DNA of 64,000 nucleotides from Rhodococcus sp. X156 (GTDB lineage: Bacteria > Actinomycetota > Actinomycetes > Mycobacteriales > Mycobacteriaceae), in the NCBI RefSeq assembly GCF_004006015.1, contig NZ_CP034766.1, forward strand, positions 3,195,001-3,259,000. Reading direction: 5' to 3'. The notes under the pieces were generated by a model that did not search any database, was not told where the DNA came from, and saw nothing but the letters and a program-made list of their open reading frames with translations. The position numbers and the translations under genes were made by a program. Below are positions 1 to 8,232 of the stretch, piece after piece. The stretch's first letter is position 1, and every line of letters begins with the position of its first letter.

Positions 1-181
1 CGGTGTAGGTGCCCTTGATCGAGGCGACCCCAGCGGTGACCACCATCGCGTACTCGTCCTTGCCGGTGGCCTCCAGGCGCTCACAGCCGGGAATGGTGCG
101 CACCAGGACGGCCGGGTCGTTCAGCGCGTCCCAGACCTTGTCGACCGGGGCGTGCAGCTGGGCTTTTCCACTGACCTTCAT
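1..181 (-). CDS. CoxG-type SRPBCC protein (partial, runs off left edge)
   Basis: Only the first 60 codons are in the window. They read as the start of a CoxG (carbon monoxide dehydrogenase subunit G) fold: a short beta strand, HAPVDKVWDALNDP, then the conserved stretch ending IPGCERLE. CoxG proteins are SRPBCC-fold proteins that, in CO dehydrogenase systems, help place the enzyme at the membrane. The ATG overlaps the stop codon of the Mo-subunit gene by four bases (ATGA), so it is the fifth gene of a translationally coupled operon. The rest of the gene and any further genes lie outside. The family call is firm; the role with this particular hydroxylase is inferred from position. Confidence 0.8.
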   Translation of the reverse strand, partial: MKVSGKAQLHAPVDKVWDALNDPAVLVRTIPGCERLEATGKDEYAMVVTAGVASIKGTYT

Positions 182-2565
182 CGTGTGCTCTCCTCTGAGT
201 GGGTGCGGCGAAGCTCGAAGAGCTCGCTCGGCGAGATGGGCATCGCGGTGATCGGGAAGCCCTCGGCGTCCTCGATGGCCGAGGCGATCGCGGCAGAGGT
301 GGGGATGACCCCAGCCTCTCCGGCGCCCTTGATGCCCAGCGGGTTCAGCGGTGACGGAGTCACCAGGTGGTCGATCTCGATCTTCTTGGGGACCTCGGTG
401 ACGTAGGGCATCAGGAAGTCCATGAAGGACGCGTTCTGCAGCTGGCCGGAGTCGTCGTAGGCCATCCGCTCAAACAGCGCCCCGCCCACTCCCTGGGCCA
501 CCCCGCCGTGGATCTGGCCCTCGACGATCCGGGGGTTGATCAGGTTGCCGCAGTCGTGCACCACGCAGTACCGCAGGATGGTGATCTCGGCGGTGTCCGG
601 GTCGGTCTCCACCACCACCGCGTGGATTCCGGCGGCGAAGGTGGACTGCATCGGCGAGAAGAACGACCGGCCCTCCAGGCCCGGCTCCTCCCCGTCGGCC
701 ACCGGCGGCTTGCTGGTGTCGCCGACTGCGAACTGGGTGGCCAGCGCCGAGGACTCGTCGAAGGCGTAGCGCAACGGGTTGGACAGCACGGCGATGGTGG
801 CGAGCGAGACACCGGTGCCCGGAGCTCCGACCACCCGAACCGTCCCGTCCACGATCTCCAGGTCCGACGCGTCCACCTCCAGCGCCTCGGCGGCGAGCGT
901 GAGCGCCTTGTCCCGCACCACCCGGGTGGCCAGCGCGATGGCCGAGCCGCTCATCACCGCTGCGCGGGAGGCGAAGGTGCCGACCGCATAGCCCATGCGG
1001 CGGGTGTCGCCGGTGACCACCTCGACGTCGGAGACCGCCACGCCCAGCTCGTCGGCGACGATCTGGGCGAACGCCGTCTGGTGCCCCTGGCCCTGGGAGG
1101 TCAGCCCGGTGGCCACCTTCACCTTGCCGGAGGGCTCGATGACCACGTGCCCGCCCTCGTACGGCCCCGCACCGGTGCCCTCCACGTAGCACCCGATGCC
1201 GATCCCCACGGTGCGTCCCTCGGCGCGGGCGGCGTCACGGTAGGCGGTGAAGTCGTCCCAGCCCACCAGCTCCTTGGCCTTGGCCAGCAGGGTGGGGTAG
1301 TCGCCCGAGTCGTAGATCAGCGGCCGACCGTCCTGGAAGGTCATCTGGTGGTCGTAGGGCATCTCCTCCGGCTGGATGAAGTTGCGCTCGCGCACCACGG
1401 TGCGGTCCAGGCCGAGCTCGGCGGCGATGGCGTCCATCGTGCGCTCCATGACGAACACCCCCTGCGGCCGGCCTGCGCCGCGGTAGGGGATCACGATGAG
1501 GGTGTTGGTGTAGAGGGAGTCGAACGACACCCGGTACGCGCCGGGCTTGTACGGGCCGAGCAGCTGGGTGGAGGTGTTGTGCGGGACGATCACGCCGTAG
1601 GGGATGTACGCGCCGTGGTCGTGCCAGAACCGGACGTCCAGCCCGAGAATGCGACCGTCGTCGTCGAAGCCGACCCGCACGTGGTGCAGCTGCGCCCGCT
1701 CGTGGGCGCTGGCCACGAAGTGCTCGCGCCGGTCCTCGGTGAACTTCACCGGCTGCCCCAGCACCTTGGCCGCCCACGGCACCAGCACCTCCTCCGGCCA
1801 CGGGTGCATGATCTTGACGCCGAAGCCGCCACCGGTGTCCGGGGTGATCACGTCCACGTCGGCCAGCGCGAGGCGGAGCTTGGCGGCCACCGCCGCACGC
1901 ACCCCGGTGGAGGTCTGCGTGGAGGTCCACATCCGCAGGCGCCCGGCCTGGGTGTCCCAGCGGGCGAGCACGCCGCGGCCCTCCATCGGGGTGGCGGCGG
2001 AGCGCTCGATGGACAGGTCCAGCTCCAGGGTGTGCGCCGCCCCGGCGATCGCGGTGTCCACGTCGCCCACGTTCTGCACGCAGCTGGCGGCGACGTTGCC
2101 CGGCACGTCCTCGTGCACCAGGTGAGTGGCCTCGCGGGCCGCCTCGATCCCCACCACGGGCTTGAGCGGCCGGTAGCTGACGACGATGCGCTCGACGGCG
2201 TCCTCGGCGACGTAGCGGTCGGTGGCCACCACCATCACCACCGGCTCGCCGACGTGGTTGACCTCGTCGCGCGCCAGGGCGTACTGGGTGCGCCCGTGGG
2301 TCAGCGAGGGGTGCGGGATGAGCAGCGGCATCGGCTCGGCGACGCGGTCGGGCAGGTCCTCGTAGGTGTAGACGGCCACCAGCCCGTCGATCTCCAGCGC
2401 ACCGGAGACGTCCACGTCGAGGACCTCCGCGTGCGCGTGCGGGCTGCGCACGAAGGCCACGGCGAGGGCGTCGTTGCCGAGGTCGTCGAGGTAGGCGCCG
2501 TCGCCGCGGACCAGGCGGTCGTCCTCCACCCGGGCGATGGGCTCGCCGAACATCTTGGTGGTCAC
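178..2565 (-). CDS. Molybdenum hydroxylase large subunit (form II CoxL / xanthine-dehydrogenase family)
   Basis: This is the molybdopterin-cytosine-dinucleotide subunit of a three-subunit Mo hydroxylase, 795 residues, normal for CoxL. An a/b-hammerhead domain is followed by Mo-binding repeats (GGGFGVK, TSQGQGHQT, and KGAGEAG near the C-terminus with the catalytic Glu). The active-site loop at residues 360-366 reads PYRGAGR. True CO dehydrogenases (form I) carry a Cys in the AYxCSFR loop; this loop has no Cys, so the substrate is probably not CO. The operon begins with a nucleobase permease and faces a PucR regulator, so a purine, pyrimidine or hydantoin-like heterocycle is more likely. The GTG at 2565 overlaps the small-subunit TGA (GTGA) and gives the family length; a longer upstream reading would run through the small-subunit gene. 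Confidence 0.88.
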   Translation of the reverse strand: MTTKMFGEPIARVEDDRLVRGDGAYLDDLGNDALAVAFVRSPHAHAEVLDVDVSGALEIDGLVAVYTYEDLPDRVAEPMPLLIPHPSLTHGRTQYALARDEVNHVGEPVVMVVATDRYVAEDAVERIVVSYRPLKPVVGIEAAREATHLVHEDVPGNVAASCVQNVGDVDTAIAGAAHTLELDLSIERSAATPMEGRGVLARWDTQAGRLRMWTSTQTSTGVRAAVAAKLRLALADVDVITPDTGGGFGVKIMHPWPEEVLVPWAAKVLGQPVKFTEDRREHFVASAHERAQLHHVRVGFDDDGRILGLDVRFWHDHGAYIPYGVIVPHNTSTQLLGPYKPGAYRVSFDSLYTNTLIVIPYRGAGRPQGVFVMERTMDAIAAELGLDRTVVRERNFIQPEEMPYDHQMTFQDGRPLIYDSGDYPTLLAKAKELVGWDDFTAYRDAARAEGRTVGIGIGCYVEGTGAGPYEGGHVVIEPSGKVKVATGLTSQGQGHQTAFAQIVADELGVAVSDVEVVTGDTRRMGYAVGTFASRAAVMSGSAIALATRVVRDKALTLAAEALEVDASDLEIVDGTVRVVGAPGTGVSLATIAVLSNPLRYAFDESSALATQFAVGDTSKPPVADGEEPGLEGRSFFSPMQSTFAAGIHAVVVETDPDTAEITILRYCVVHDCGNLINPRIVEGQIHGGVAQGVGGALFERMAYDDSGQLQNASFMDFLMPYVTEVPKKIEIDHLVTPSPLNPLGIKGAGEAGVIPTSAAIASAIEDAEGFPITAMPISPSELFELRRTHSEESTR

Positions 2566-3056
2566 GAGGTCGCCCGCTCTCGCTGCAGCTTCGCGGCGCA
2601 GTGCACCGCGGCCACGATGTTCTGGTAGCCGGTGCAGCGGCACAGGTTGCCGCCGATGAGCTCGCGCGCCTGCTCGTCGTCGGGGTCGGGGTTCTCCCGC
2701 AGCCCGGCGGTGATGGTGGTGAGGAAGCCGGGGGTGCAGAAGCCGCACTGCAGGCCGTGGCAGTCGGAGAAGGCCTGCTGCACCGGGGAGAGGGTGCCGT
2801 CGGGCTCGGTGAGCCCCTCGACGGTGGTCACCTCGCCACCGTCGGCGGAGACGGCGAACATCAGGCAGGCCCGGGTGGGGGCACCGTCGAACAGCACGGT
2901 GCACGCACCGCACACGCCGTGCTCGCAGCCCACGTGGGTGCCGGTCAGCCCCAGGTCCTGGCGGAGGCAGTCCGACAGCAGCCGGCGCGCCGGGACTCGC
3001 ACCTCGTGGGTGGTCCCGTTGACCGTGATTCGTACGTCGTGGAGCTCTTCAGTCAT
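2562..3056 (-). CDS. Molybdenum hydroxylase small 2Fe-2S subunit (CoxS type)
   Basis: The 164-residue protein carries the two [2Fe-2S] clusters that move electrons from the Mo site to FAD. The N-terminal plant-ferredoxin cluster motif is C-E-H-G-V-C-G-A-C with a fourth Cys in RACL. The C-terminal helical cluster domain has CGFCTPG and the twin motif CRCTGY. Length and spacing are standard for the CoxS/XdhC-type subunit. It overlaps the FAD-subunit gene upstream (ATGA) and the large-subunit gene downstream (GTGA) by four bases each, so the three subunits should be made in a coupled way. Gene order FAD, FeS, Mo matches cox operons. Confidence 0.9.
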   Translation of the reverse strand: MTEELHDVRITVNGTTHEVRVPARRLLSDCLRQDLGLTGTHVGCEHGVCGACTVLFDGAPTRACLMFAVSADGGEVTTVEGLTEPDGTLSPVQQAFSDCHGLQCGFCTPGFLTTITAGLRENPDPDDEQARELIGGNLCRCTGYQNIVAAVHCAAKLQRERATS

Positions 3057-3916
3057 GCCGCGTTCCTTTCACGTGCCGCCTTGTGCGCCTGGGCGAGTGC
3101 GCGCCTGGTGAGCACGACGGCGAGCTGTCGCCGGTAGTCCGCTGTCGCGTGGATGTCCGGGTCGGGGTCGAGGTTGTCGCCGACGAAGCCGGCCACGTCG
3201 CCGCTGCCGTCGGCGCCACAGGCCTCGCTGAGGTCGAGGACCACCGGGGTGGCCGACACCGACAGGTACGCCGCGCGGGCGGAGCTGATGGCGCCGTCCG
3301 GCCCCAGCTGGACGTGGGCGGCGACGCCGCAGACGGCGTAGTCGCCGTGGCGTCGGGCCACCTCGACGAACGCGGTGCCGGCCGCCGGGTCGAGCACCGG
3401 GAAGCTGGCCTCCACCGCGAGCTCACCGGGGGCCACCGCCGACTCCATCGGGCCCAGGAAGAAGTCCTCGGCGGCCACCTCCCGCTCACCGGCGGCGGTG
3501 GCCACCCGCACCGTGCCCCCGAGCAGGGCCAGCACTGCGGTCATCTCCCCGGAGGGGTCGGCGTGCACGATGCTGCCCACCGTCGTGCCCCGGTTGCGGA
3601 TGGTGGCGTGGGCGACCATCTGCAGCCCCTGGCCGAGCAACGGCTGAGCCGCGGCGGCGTCGGGGTCCCGCAGCACCGCGGCGTGCCGGGCGAGGGCCCC
3701 CACCCGCACCTGCCCGTCCGCCACCCGCACGTAGGCCAGCTCGGCCAGGCGGTTGATGTCCACGAGGTGCTGCGGGGCAGCCAGGCGCATCGACATGATC
3801 GGCAGCAGCGACTGGCCGCCGGCGAGCACCTTTCCGTCAGTGCCCAGCGAGTCGAGGGTGGTCAGTGCCTCCTCGAGAGACTCCGGCCGGGAGTACCCGA
3901 ATGTGGACGGTTTCAA
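3053..3916 (-). CDS. Molybdenum hydroxylase FAD subunit (CoxM type)
   Basis: The 287-residue protein has the FAD-binding domain of CoxM: AGGQSLLP binds the FAD pyrophosphate near residue 35, and IRNRGTTVGSIVHADPSGE near residue 110 is the second FAD motif. A CO_deh_flav_C domain follows. It passes electrons from the FeS subunit to an acceptor. The start is a TTG whose last two bases form the TGA of the permease gene (TTGA), so translation probably depends on ribosomes finishing the permease. No Shine-Dalgarno sequence separate from upstream coding was found, which fits coupling. Function in the complex is secure; substrate is not. Confidence 0.88.
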   Translation of the reverse strand: MKPSTFGYSRPESLEEALTTLDSLGTDGKVLAGGQSLLPIMSMRLAAPQHLVDINRLAELAYVRVADGQVRVGALARHAAVLRDPDAAAAQPLLGQGLQMVAHATIRNRGTTVGSIVHADPSGEMTAVLALLGGTVRVATAAGEREVAAEDFFLGPMESAVAPGELAVEASFPVLDPAAGTAFVEVARRHGDYAVCGVAAHVQLGPDGAISSARAAYLSVSATPVVLDLSEACGADGSGDVAGFVGDNLDPDPDIHATADYRRQLAVVLTRRALAQAHKAARERNAA

Positions 3917-5376
3917 CGACGATCGTCTCCTTGGGTTTCGGCGGTGCCGGGCACGACGACGGCGTCGGCGGCACGGCCTTCGGGGATGCGGTTCGGCTCC
4001 TGCAGCCCTTCCCGCAGGTGGGCCGGCGCGAACGGGCGGACGCAGTGGTAGAAGACCAGCACGATGATGGAGCCCAGGGCGATGCCGCTGATCGAGAAGC
4101 TGTCGGTGAAGTCCAGCGCCACTCCGCCGATGCCGGCGACGAGGCCCGCGGCGAGCGGGATGAGGTTCACCGGGTTCGCGAAGTCGACGCGGTTCTCCAC
4201 CCAGATCTTGGCGCCGAGCAGGCCGATCATCCCGTAGAGCACCACCGTGACCCCGCCGAGCACGCCACCAGGCGTGGCGCTGACCACGGCCCCGAACTTG
4301 GGGCAGAAGCCGAGCAGCACGGCGACGGCGGCCGCCACCCAGTAGGCCGCGGTGGAGTACACCCTGGTCGCCGCCATCACGCCGATGTTCTCGGCGTAGG
4401 TGGTGGTGGGCGACCCGCCGACGGCGCTGGCCAGCGCGGTGCCGACGCCGTCACCGATGAAGGCGCGGCCGAGGTAGCGGTCGAGGTTCTCGCCGGTCAT
4501 CTCGCTGACCGCCTTCACGTGGCCGGCGTTCTCCGCGACCAGCGCGATGACGGCAGGCAGCACCAGCAGGATGAAGGTCATGTTGAAGCTCGGCGCGTGC
4601 CAGCCGGCGACCGTCTCCGACCCGTCGGCGGCGAACAGCGACTTCTGCGGGAAGCCGATCCAGTCGGCGCTGCGCACGCTCGACCAGTCGATGCGGTAGT
4701 GGTCCACCGGGGTGTCGCTGGTCGGGGTGATCGAGTGGATCACCCCGAAGACGCGGTCGAACACCCAGGAGAGGGCGTAGCCCAGGACGAGGCCCAGGAA
4801 GATGGCGATCCGGGACCAGAAGCCGCGGAAGATCACGGTCGCGATCACCAGGAAGACCATGACGATGAAGCCGATCCACTGGTCCTGCGGCCAGTACACG
4901 CTGGCGACCACGGGTGCGAGGTTGAAGCCGATGAGCATGACGACGGCCCCGCTGACCGCCGGTGGCAGCACCTTCTGCACCACGCCCCCGCCGGCGAAGT
5001 GCACGATCACGCCGATCACCACGATCAGCAGGCCGGCGACCAGGATGGACCCGGTGACCTCCCGGGAGTTCCCGCCCTGGGCGCGGATCGCCGCGACCGC
5101 AGCCACGAAGGACGCCGAGGTGCCCAGGTAGGAGGGGATCTTCCCCTTCACGATGAGCAGGAACAGGATCGTCGCGACCCCGGACATCAGGATCGCGAGG
5201 TTCGGGTTCAGGCCCATGACCACCGGGAACACGAAGGTGGCGCCGAACATGGCCACCACGTGCTGGGTGCCCAGCCCCACGGTGCGGGGCCACGACAGCC
5301 GCTCGTCGGGACGAACCACCTCGCCTGGCGGTGGGGTCTTGCCCCCGTAAACCAGCTTCCATCCCACTGCGGACAT
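3913..5376 (-). CDS. NCS2-family nucleobase permease (uracil-xanthine permease type)
   Basis: A 487-residue inner-membrane carrier of the NCS2 (UraA/XanP/UapA) family with the expected run of 14 hydrophobic segments. The N-terminus has QHVVAMFGATFVFPVVMG, and the central part has VAENAGHVKAVSEMTGENLDRYLGR, the TM8 Glu-containing signature of the family, followed by GVGTALASAVGGSPTTTYAENIGV. It imports a purine, uracil or related ring with protons. I chose the ATG at 5376 because a good ribosome site (AAAGGAC) sits 8 bases upstream; an in-frame start farther upstream would add residues unlike the family. It leads the Mo-hydroxylase operon, which suggests that the imported ring is the substrate. 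A CRP-like site lies 55-70 bases upstream. Confidence 0.9.
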   Translation of the reverse strand: MSAVGWKLVYGGKTPPPGEVVRPDERLSWPRTVGLGTQHVVAMFGATFVFPVVMGLNPNLAILMSGVATILFLLIVKGKIPSYLGTSASFVAAVAAIRAQGGNSREVTGSILVAGLLIVVIGVIVHFAGGGVVQKVLPPAVSGAVVMLIGFNLAPVVASVYWPQDQWIGFIVMVFLVIATVIFRGFWSRIAIFLGLVLGYALSWVFDRVFGVIHSITPTSDTPVDHYRIDWSSVRSADWIGFPQKSLFAADGSETVAGWHAPSFNMTFILLVLPAVIALVAENAGHVKAVSEMTGENLDRYLGRAFIGDGVGTALASAVGGSPTTTYAENIGVMAATRVYSTAAYWVAAAVAVLLGFCPKFGAVVSATPGGVLGGVTVVLYGMIGLLGAKIWVENRVDFANPVNLIPLAAGLVAGIGGVALDFTDSFSISGIALGSIIVLVFYHCVRPFAPAHLREGLQEPNRIPEGRAADAVVVPGTAETQGDDRR

Positions 5377-5430
5377 CTGAGCCGTCCTTTCGGTTGCCGA
5401 TCTACCCACATCGCAACGTCAACCGCCGCC

Positions 5431-5446
5431 TGTGATCGCGCTCACT
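5431..5446. promoter_or_regulatory. CRP/GlxR-like binding site upstream of permease operon
   Basis: TGTGA-TCGCGC-TCACT matches the CRP/GlxR consensus TGTGA-N6-TCACA in 9 of 10 fixed positions. It lies 55-70 bases upstream of the permease ATG, a usual place for cAMP-receptor-type control. Cyclic-AMP control of a nucleobase-scavenging operon is inferred, not shown. Confidence 0.55.
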
Positions 5447-5635
5447 CAGGACGTTATGGCGGCCGACAGCCTCGATCATGGGCAGATCTTGACGAAGCCC
5501 GCGGACACCGTCGGTAGTTGCGAGGAGAGCCAGAATCGCCGCTGGTTGTTTCCGCAGGGGGCCACGCATGTTGCTCGTTGATGACGAAGATGTCACACAG
5601 AGTGACCACTGAGCGGGTCTCCGCTGGTCGGTCGG

Positions 5636-7354
5636 CTACAGGCCGCGCATCTCCACCACGCGCAGCGCCAGCGCAAGGTCCAGGCGCAGGTTCGCGTCGG
5701 CGGTGAACCGGCCGACGATGCCCTCGAGCTTGCCGATGCGGTACCGCAGCGTGTTGTAGTGGAAGTGCAGGACCCGTGCCGTCTCGGCGACGTTGCAGTT
5801 GGTGTCCAGCAGCGCCTGCAGGGTCTGGCGCAGGTCCCTGGCCTCGTCGGTGTCCGCGGCGAGGGAGCCGAGCACCTCGCTGGCGAAGGTGTGCAGCTCG
5901 GCGCTGTCGCTGACCAGGGAGAGCAGCCGGTGCACCCCCAGGTTGTCGAAGTGCGCCAGCGCCCCGTTGCCCCGCATCCGGCGCCCCACCAGCACGGCCT
6001 TGCGGGCCTGCTCGTAGGCGTCCGGGAGGTCGGCGACCGAGCTGATCACCCGGCTGACCCCGGTGCTGAAGAGGTGCCGGCCACCACCGCGGTCGCCGGT
6101 GACCGCCGCGACCAGGTCGTCGAGGACGTCCACGGCGTTGTCCGCCCGGACCGGGATCAGGGCCACCACCTCGTGGCTGAACCCCACCACCGGAGCGGCC
6201 CGGTCCCGGCGGCGCACCACCTGCTGCCACGCGGCGGTGAGGCGCTCCTGCGGCTGCCGGGCCGAGGCCGGCGGTGAGGACGGCGCGTCCCCCGTGGTCT
6301 CCTCCTCGGGGTCGAGCTGGGCCACCACCACCACCATGCTGCGACGAACGTCCCAGTCCAGCTGCGCACAGTGCTCCGCCACCTGCTCCGGCGACCCGGC
6401 GGTGCCGGCGAGCACCTCCCGCAGGTAGTCGCCGCGGAACTTCGACTCCACGGCGGACACGGCGAGCCGCTTGGTGACGGCCAGCGCCACCACGGTGGCG
6501 GCCCGCTCCAGCGCCTGCACCGTGACCGCGCCCAGGCCGCCGGCGGGGGCGTAGGCGACGATCAGGCCGTGGTCGGTGCCCCCGGCGATCACCGGGGCCA
6601 CCGCGATCTGGCCGGGCAGCTCGCCCGGACTCTCCTGCAGGCCGTGGCGCAGCCGCTCGGTGCGCAGCCGCCCGGAGGGGTCGAACAGCGGCAGGGCCTC
6701 CAGCGCGTCCCGGTCGGCCAGCCCTCCTGCCGTGGTCTGCACCCGGCCGTCGGGGGAGCAGATGAGCACCGCGGCCTCGAACAGCGCCGACACCTCGTCG
6801 GCGATCTGCGGCAGGTCACCGCCCTCCAGCACGATCGTGGTCAGGGCCCGGTGCGTGCGGTCGGCGACGTCCAGCGTCATCGACTGCCGGTCGATCAGGT
6901 GCATGAACACCTCCGACATCACCTCGTCGAACCCCACGTCGCGGGGGATGAGGAACAACGGGAAGCTCAGCCGCTCGGCGGCGTCGATCATCGCCCGGGG
7001 CAGCTCGTCGAGGTAGCGGCCCGCCTTGACCCCGAGTGCGGCCGCGCCGCAGCGCACGAGGCCCTCGACCAGGTCCACCAGGGCCCGCGGGTCGAACGGC
7101 TGCGCGGTGTCGCCGAAGCGGATGGGGAACCCGGTGGTCAGCAGCAGCACGTCCGGCTTCACCCACGGCAGGATGTCCGGCACCTCGATGACGTTGACGC
7201 CACGCACGTTGCGGTGCAGCCCGCTGGCCCCGCCGACCAGCGTCGAGCCGGCCAGGCTGGGCAGGGAGATCAGCTCGTGGACCGCCAGGGCAGCCCCGAG
7301 ACGTGCTGGCAGATCCTGTGCCTGTGAGTCCACAATGTTGGCAACGTCTTCCAT
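5636..7354 (-). CDS. pucR: PucR-family transcriptional regulator
   Basis: A 572-residue regulator. The N-terminal PucR domain (about residues 25-150) contains GVNVIEVPDILPWVKPDVLLLTTG, a middle GGDEF-like (non-catalytic) segment follows, and the C-terminal PucR helix-turn-helix (TNCNVAETARVLHFHYNTLRYR) lies near residue 530. PucR-type proteins activate or repress purine, allantoin and related nitrogen catabolic genes in response to a pathway intermediate. It is divergent from allH with only 38 bases between the start codons, and it lies upstream of the permease/Mo-hydroxylase operon on the same strand, so it probably controls both arms. The ATG is six bases downstream of a TACGGT -10 element, so the transcript is probably leaderless. 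Confidence 0.9.
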   Translation of the reverse strand: MEDVANIVDSQAQDLPARLGAALAVHELISLPSLAGSTLVGGASGLHRNVRGVNVIEVPDILPWVKPDVLLLTTGFPIRFGDTAQPFDPRALVDLVEGLVRCGAAALGVKAGRYLDELPRAMIDAAERLSFPLFLIPRDVGFDEVMSEVFMHLIDRQSMTLDVADRTHRALTTIVLEGGDLPQIADEVSALFEAAVLICSPDGRVQTTAGGLADRDALEALPLFDPSGRLRTERLRHGLQESPGELPGQIAVAPVIAGGTDHGLIVAYAPAGGLGAVTVQALERAATVVALAVTKRLAVSAVESKFRGDYLREVLAGTAGSPEQVAEHCAQLDWDVRRSMVVVVAQLDPEEETTGDAPSSPPASARQPQERLTAAWQQVVRRRDRAAPVVGFSHEVVALIPVRADNAVDVLDDLVAAVTGDRGGGRHLFSTGVSRVISSVADLPDAYEQARKAVLVGRRMRGNGALAHFDNLGVHRLLSLVSDSAELHTFASEVLGSLAADTDEARDLRQTLQALLDTNCNVAETARVLHFHYNTLRYRIGKLEGIVGRFTADANLRLDLALALRVVEMRGL

Positions 7355-7360
7355 GGGGTG

Positions 7361-7383
7361 ACCGTACTCGGGGGGGTTAGCGT
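7361..7383. promoter_or_regulatory. Compact divergent promoter pucR / allH
   Basis: On the minus strand TACGGT (7366-7361) ends six bases before the pucR ATG. On the plus strand TAGCGT (7378-7383) ends nine bases before the allH ATG. The two -10 elements are only 11 bases apart, so polymerases on the two sides should compete and one bound regulator could control both. Confidence 0.5.
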
Positions 7384-7392
7384 CCAGGCATC

Positions 7393-8232
7393 ATGCATAT
7401 CCCTGGCGCCTCGAGCACGGCCATCCGTGCGGTGACCGCGGGACCGCTGCAACCTGCGCAGTGGCTCGGGGCGGTGGACGCTGCGCTGTACTTCGCCACC
7501 ACCGGACCGGGCTCCACCGTGTTCGCGGTGCTCAGCCACGACGCCGTGCGCCTGCCCTGCGGGCTGGTGCTGGCCACCACCACGGCCGAGCTTCCGCTGG
7601 CCAGCCTCGCTCCGGCCCGCGCGCTGCGCGAGCACCAGGGCGTGGTGGTGGGCGAGGGCCGCATCGAGTGGCTCGGCCCGGACGGCGCGGTGACGGTGGT
7701 GGCCGCACGGCAGTGGTCGCCGCTGCGGGTCCGCCCAGGTGCACCCCGGCCGGGTGCGCTGACCGAGCTGCGGGCCCTGCTCGCCGGGCGCGAGATCGGT
7801 CTGGAGCCCCACCGGCTGGCGGAGCTCACGAAGGGCGCCACCGCCGCGGCCGTGGCCGGGCTGCTCGGCTGCGGGCCGGGACTCACCCCCAGCGGTGACG
7901 ACGTGCTCGCCGGGTACCTGGTGGGCGCCGGCGCGTTCGGCCTGCCGGTCGAGGAGCTGCGGCGCTCGGTGGCCGCGCGCTCGGGCCAGGCCACCAGCGC
8001 GCTGTCGGCCCAGCTGCTGCGGCACGCCGCGCAGCACGAGGCCGTGGCCGAGCTGGTCGAGCTGGTCGCCGCGCTCACCCACTCCCCTGCCGAGCTGACC
8101 CCCGTCCTCACCCGACTGCTCCAGGTCGGCCACACCTCCGGTGCGGCCCTGGCCTGGGGCGTCCTGCTCGCCGGCGAGCGCGCCGGCCGGCACCACCCTG
8201 TTCTGTCTATCCCCCATGGAGGCCACCGGTGA
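7393..8232 (+). CDS. allH: DUF2877 protein, AllH/YlbF-like (oxamate carbamoyltransferase subunit)
   Basis: 279 residues with the DUF2877 signature CGPGLTPSGDDVLAGYLVGA around residue 160, the most conserved stretch of the YlbF/AllH family. In E. coli, AllH with FdrA (AllF) and YlbE (AllG) has been reported to form the oxamate carbamoyltransferase of anaerobic allantoin use, which converts oxalurate and phosphate to oxamate and carbamoyl phosphate. Here the same three families lie in one run, with GTGA overlap to fdrA. The ATG lies nine bases after a TAGCGT element, so the leader is at most a few bases. Family assignment is strong; the actual substrate here may differ. Confidence 0.85.
   Translation: MHIPGASSTAIRAVTAGPLQPAQWLGAVDAALYFATTGPGSTVFAVLSHDAVRLPCGLVLATTTAELPLASLAPARALREHQGVVVGEGRIEWLGPDGAVTVVAARQWSPLRVRPGAPRPGALTELRALLAGREIGLEPHRLAELTKGATAAAVAGLLGCGPGLTPSGDDVLAGYLVGAGAFGLPVEELRRSVAARSGQATSALSAQLLRHAAQHEAVAELVELVAALTHSPAELTPVLTRLLQVGHTSGAALAWGVLLAGERAGRHHPVLSIPHGGHR

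Noticed and set aside
2565-2913. Longer start for the Mo large subunit (about 116 extra residues)
   Set aside because: The extension overlaps the conserved small-subunit gene in another frame and does not resemble CoxL; GTG 2565 gives the family length.
3914-3916. Sequencing error at the CoxM start because it is TTG
   Set aside because: TTGA overlaps the permease stop like the other four-base overlaps of the operon, so TTG is a plausible coupled start.
5402-5596. Small minus-strand ORF of 64 codons between permease and pucR
   Set aside because: No ribosome site, no recognisable sequence, and it overlaps the CRP-like site; probably chance.
5592-5606. GTCAC-N5-GTGAC palindrome as PucR operator
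   Set aside because: Short arms, far (over 200 bases) from the permease start; not enough to call an operator.
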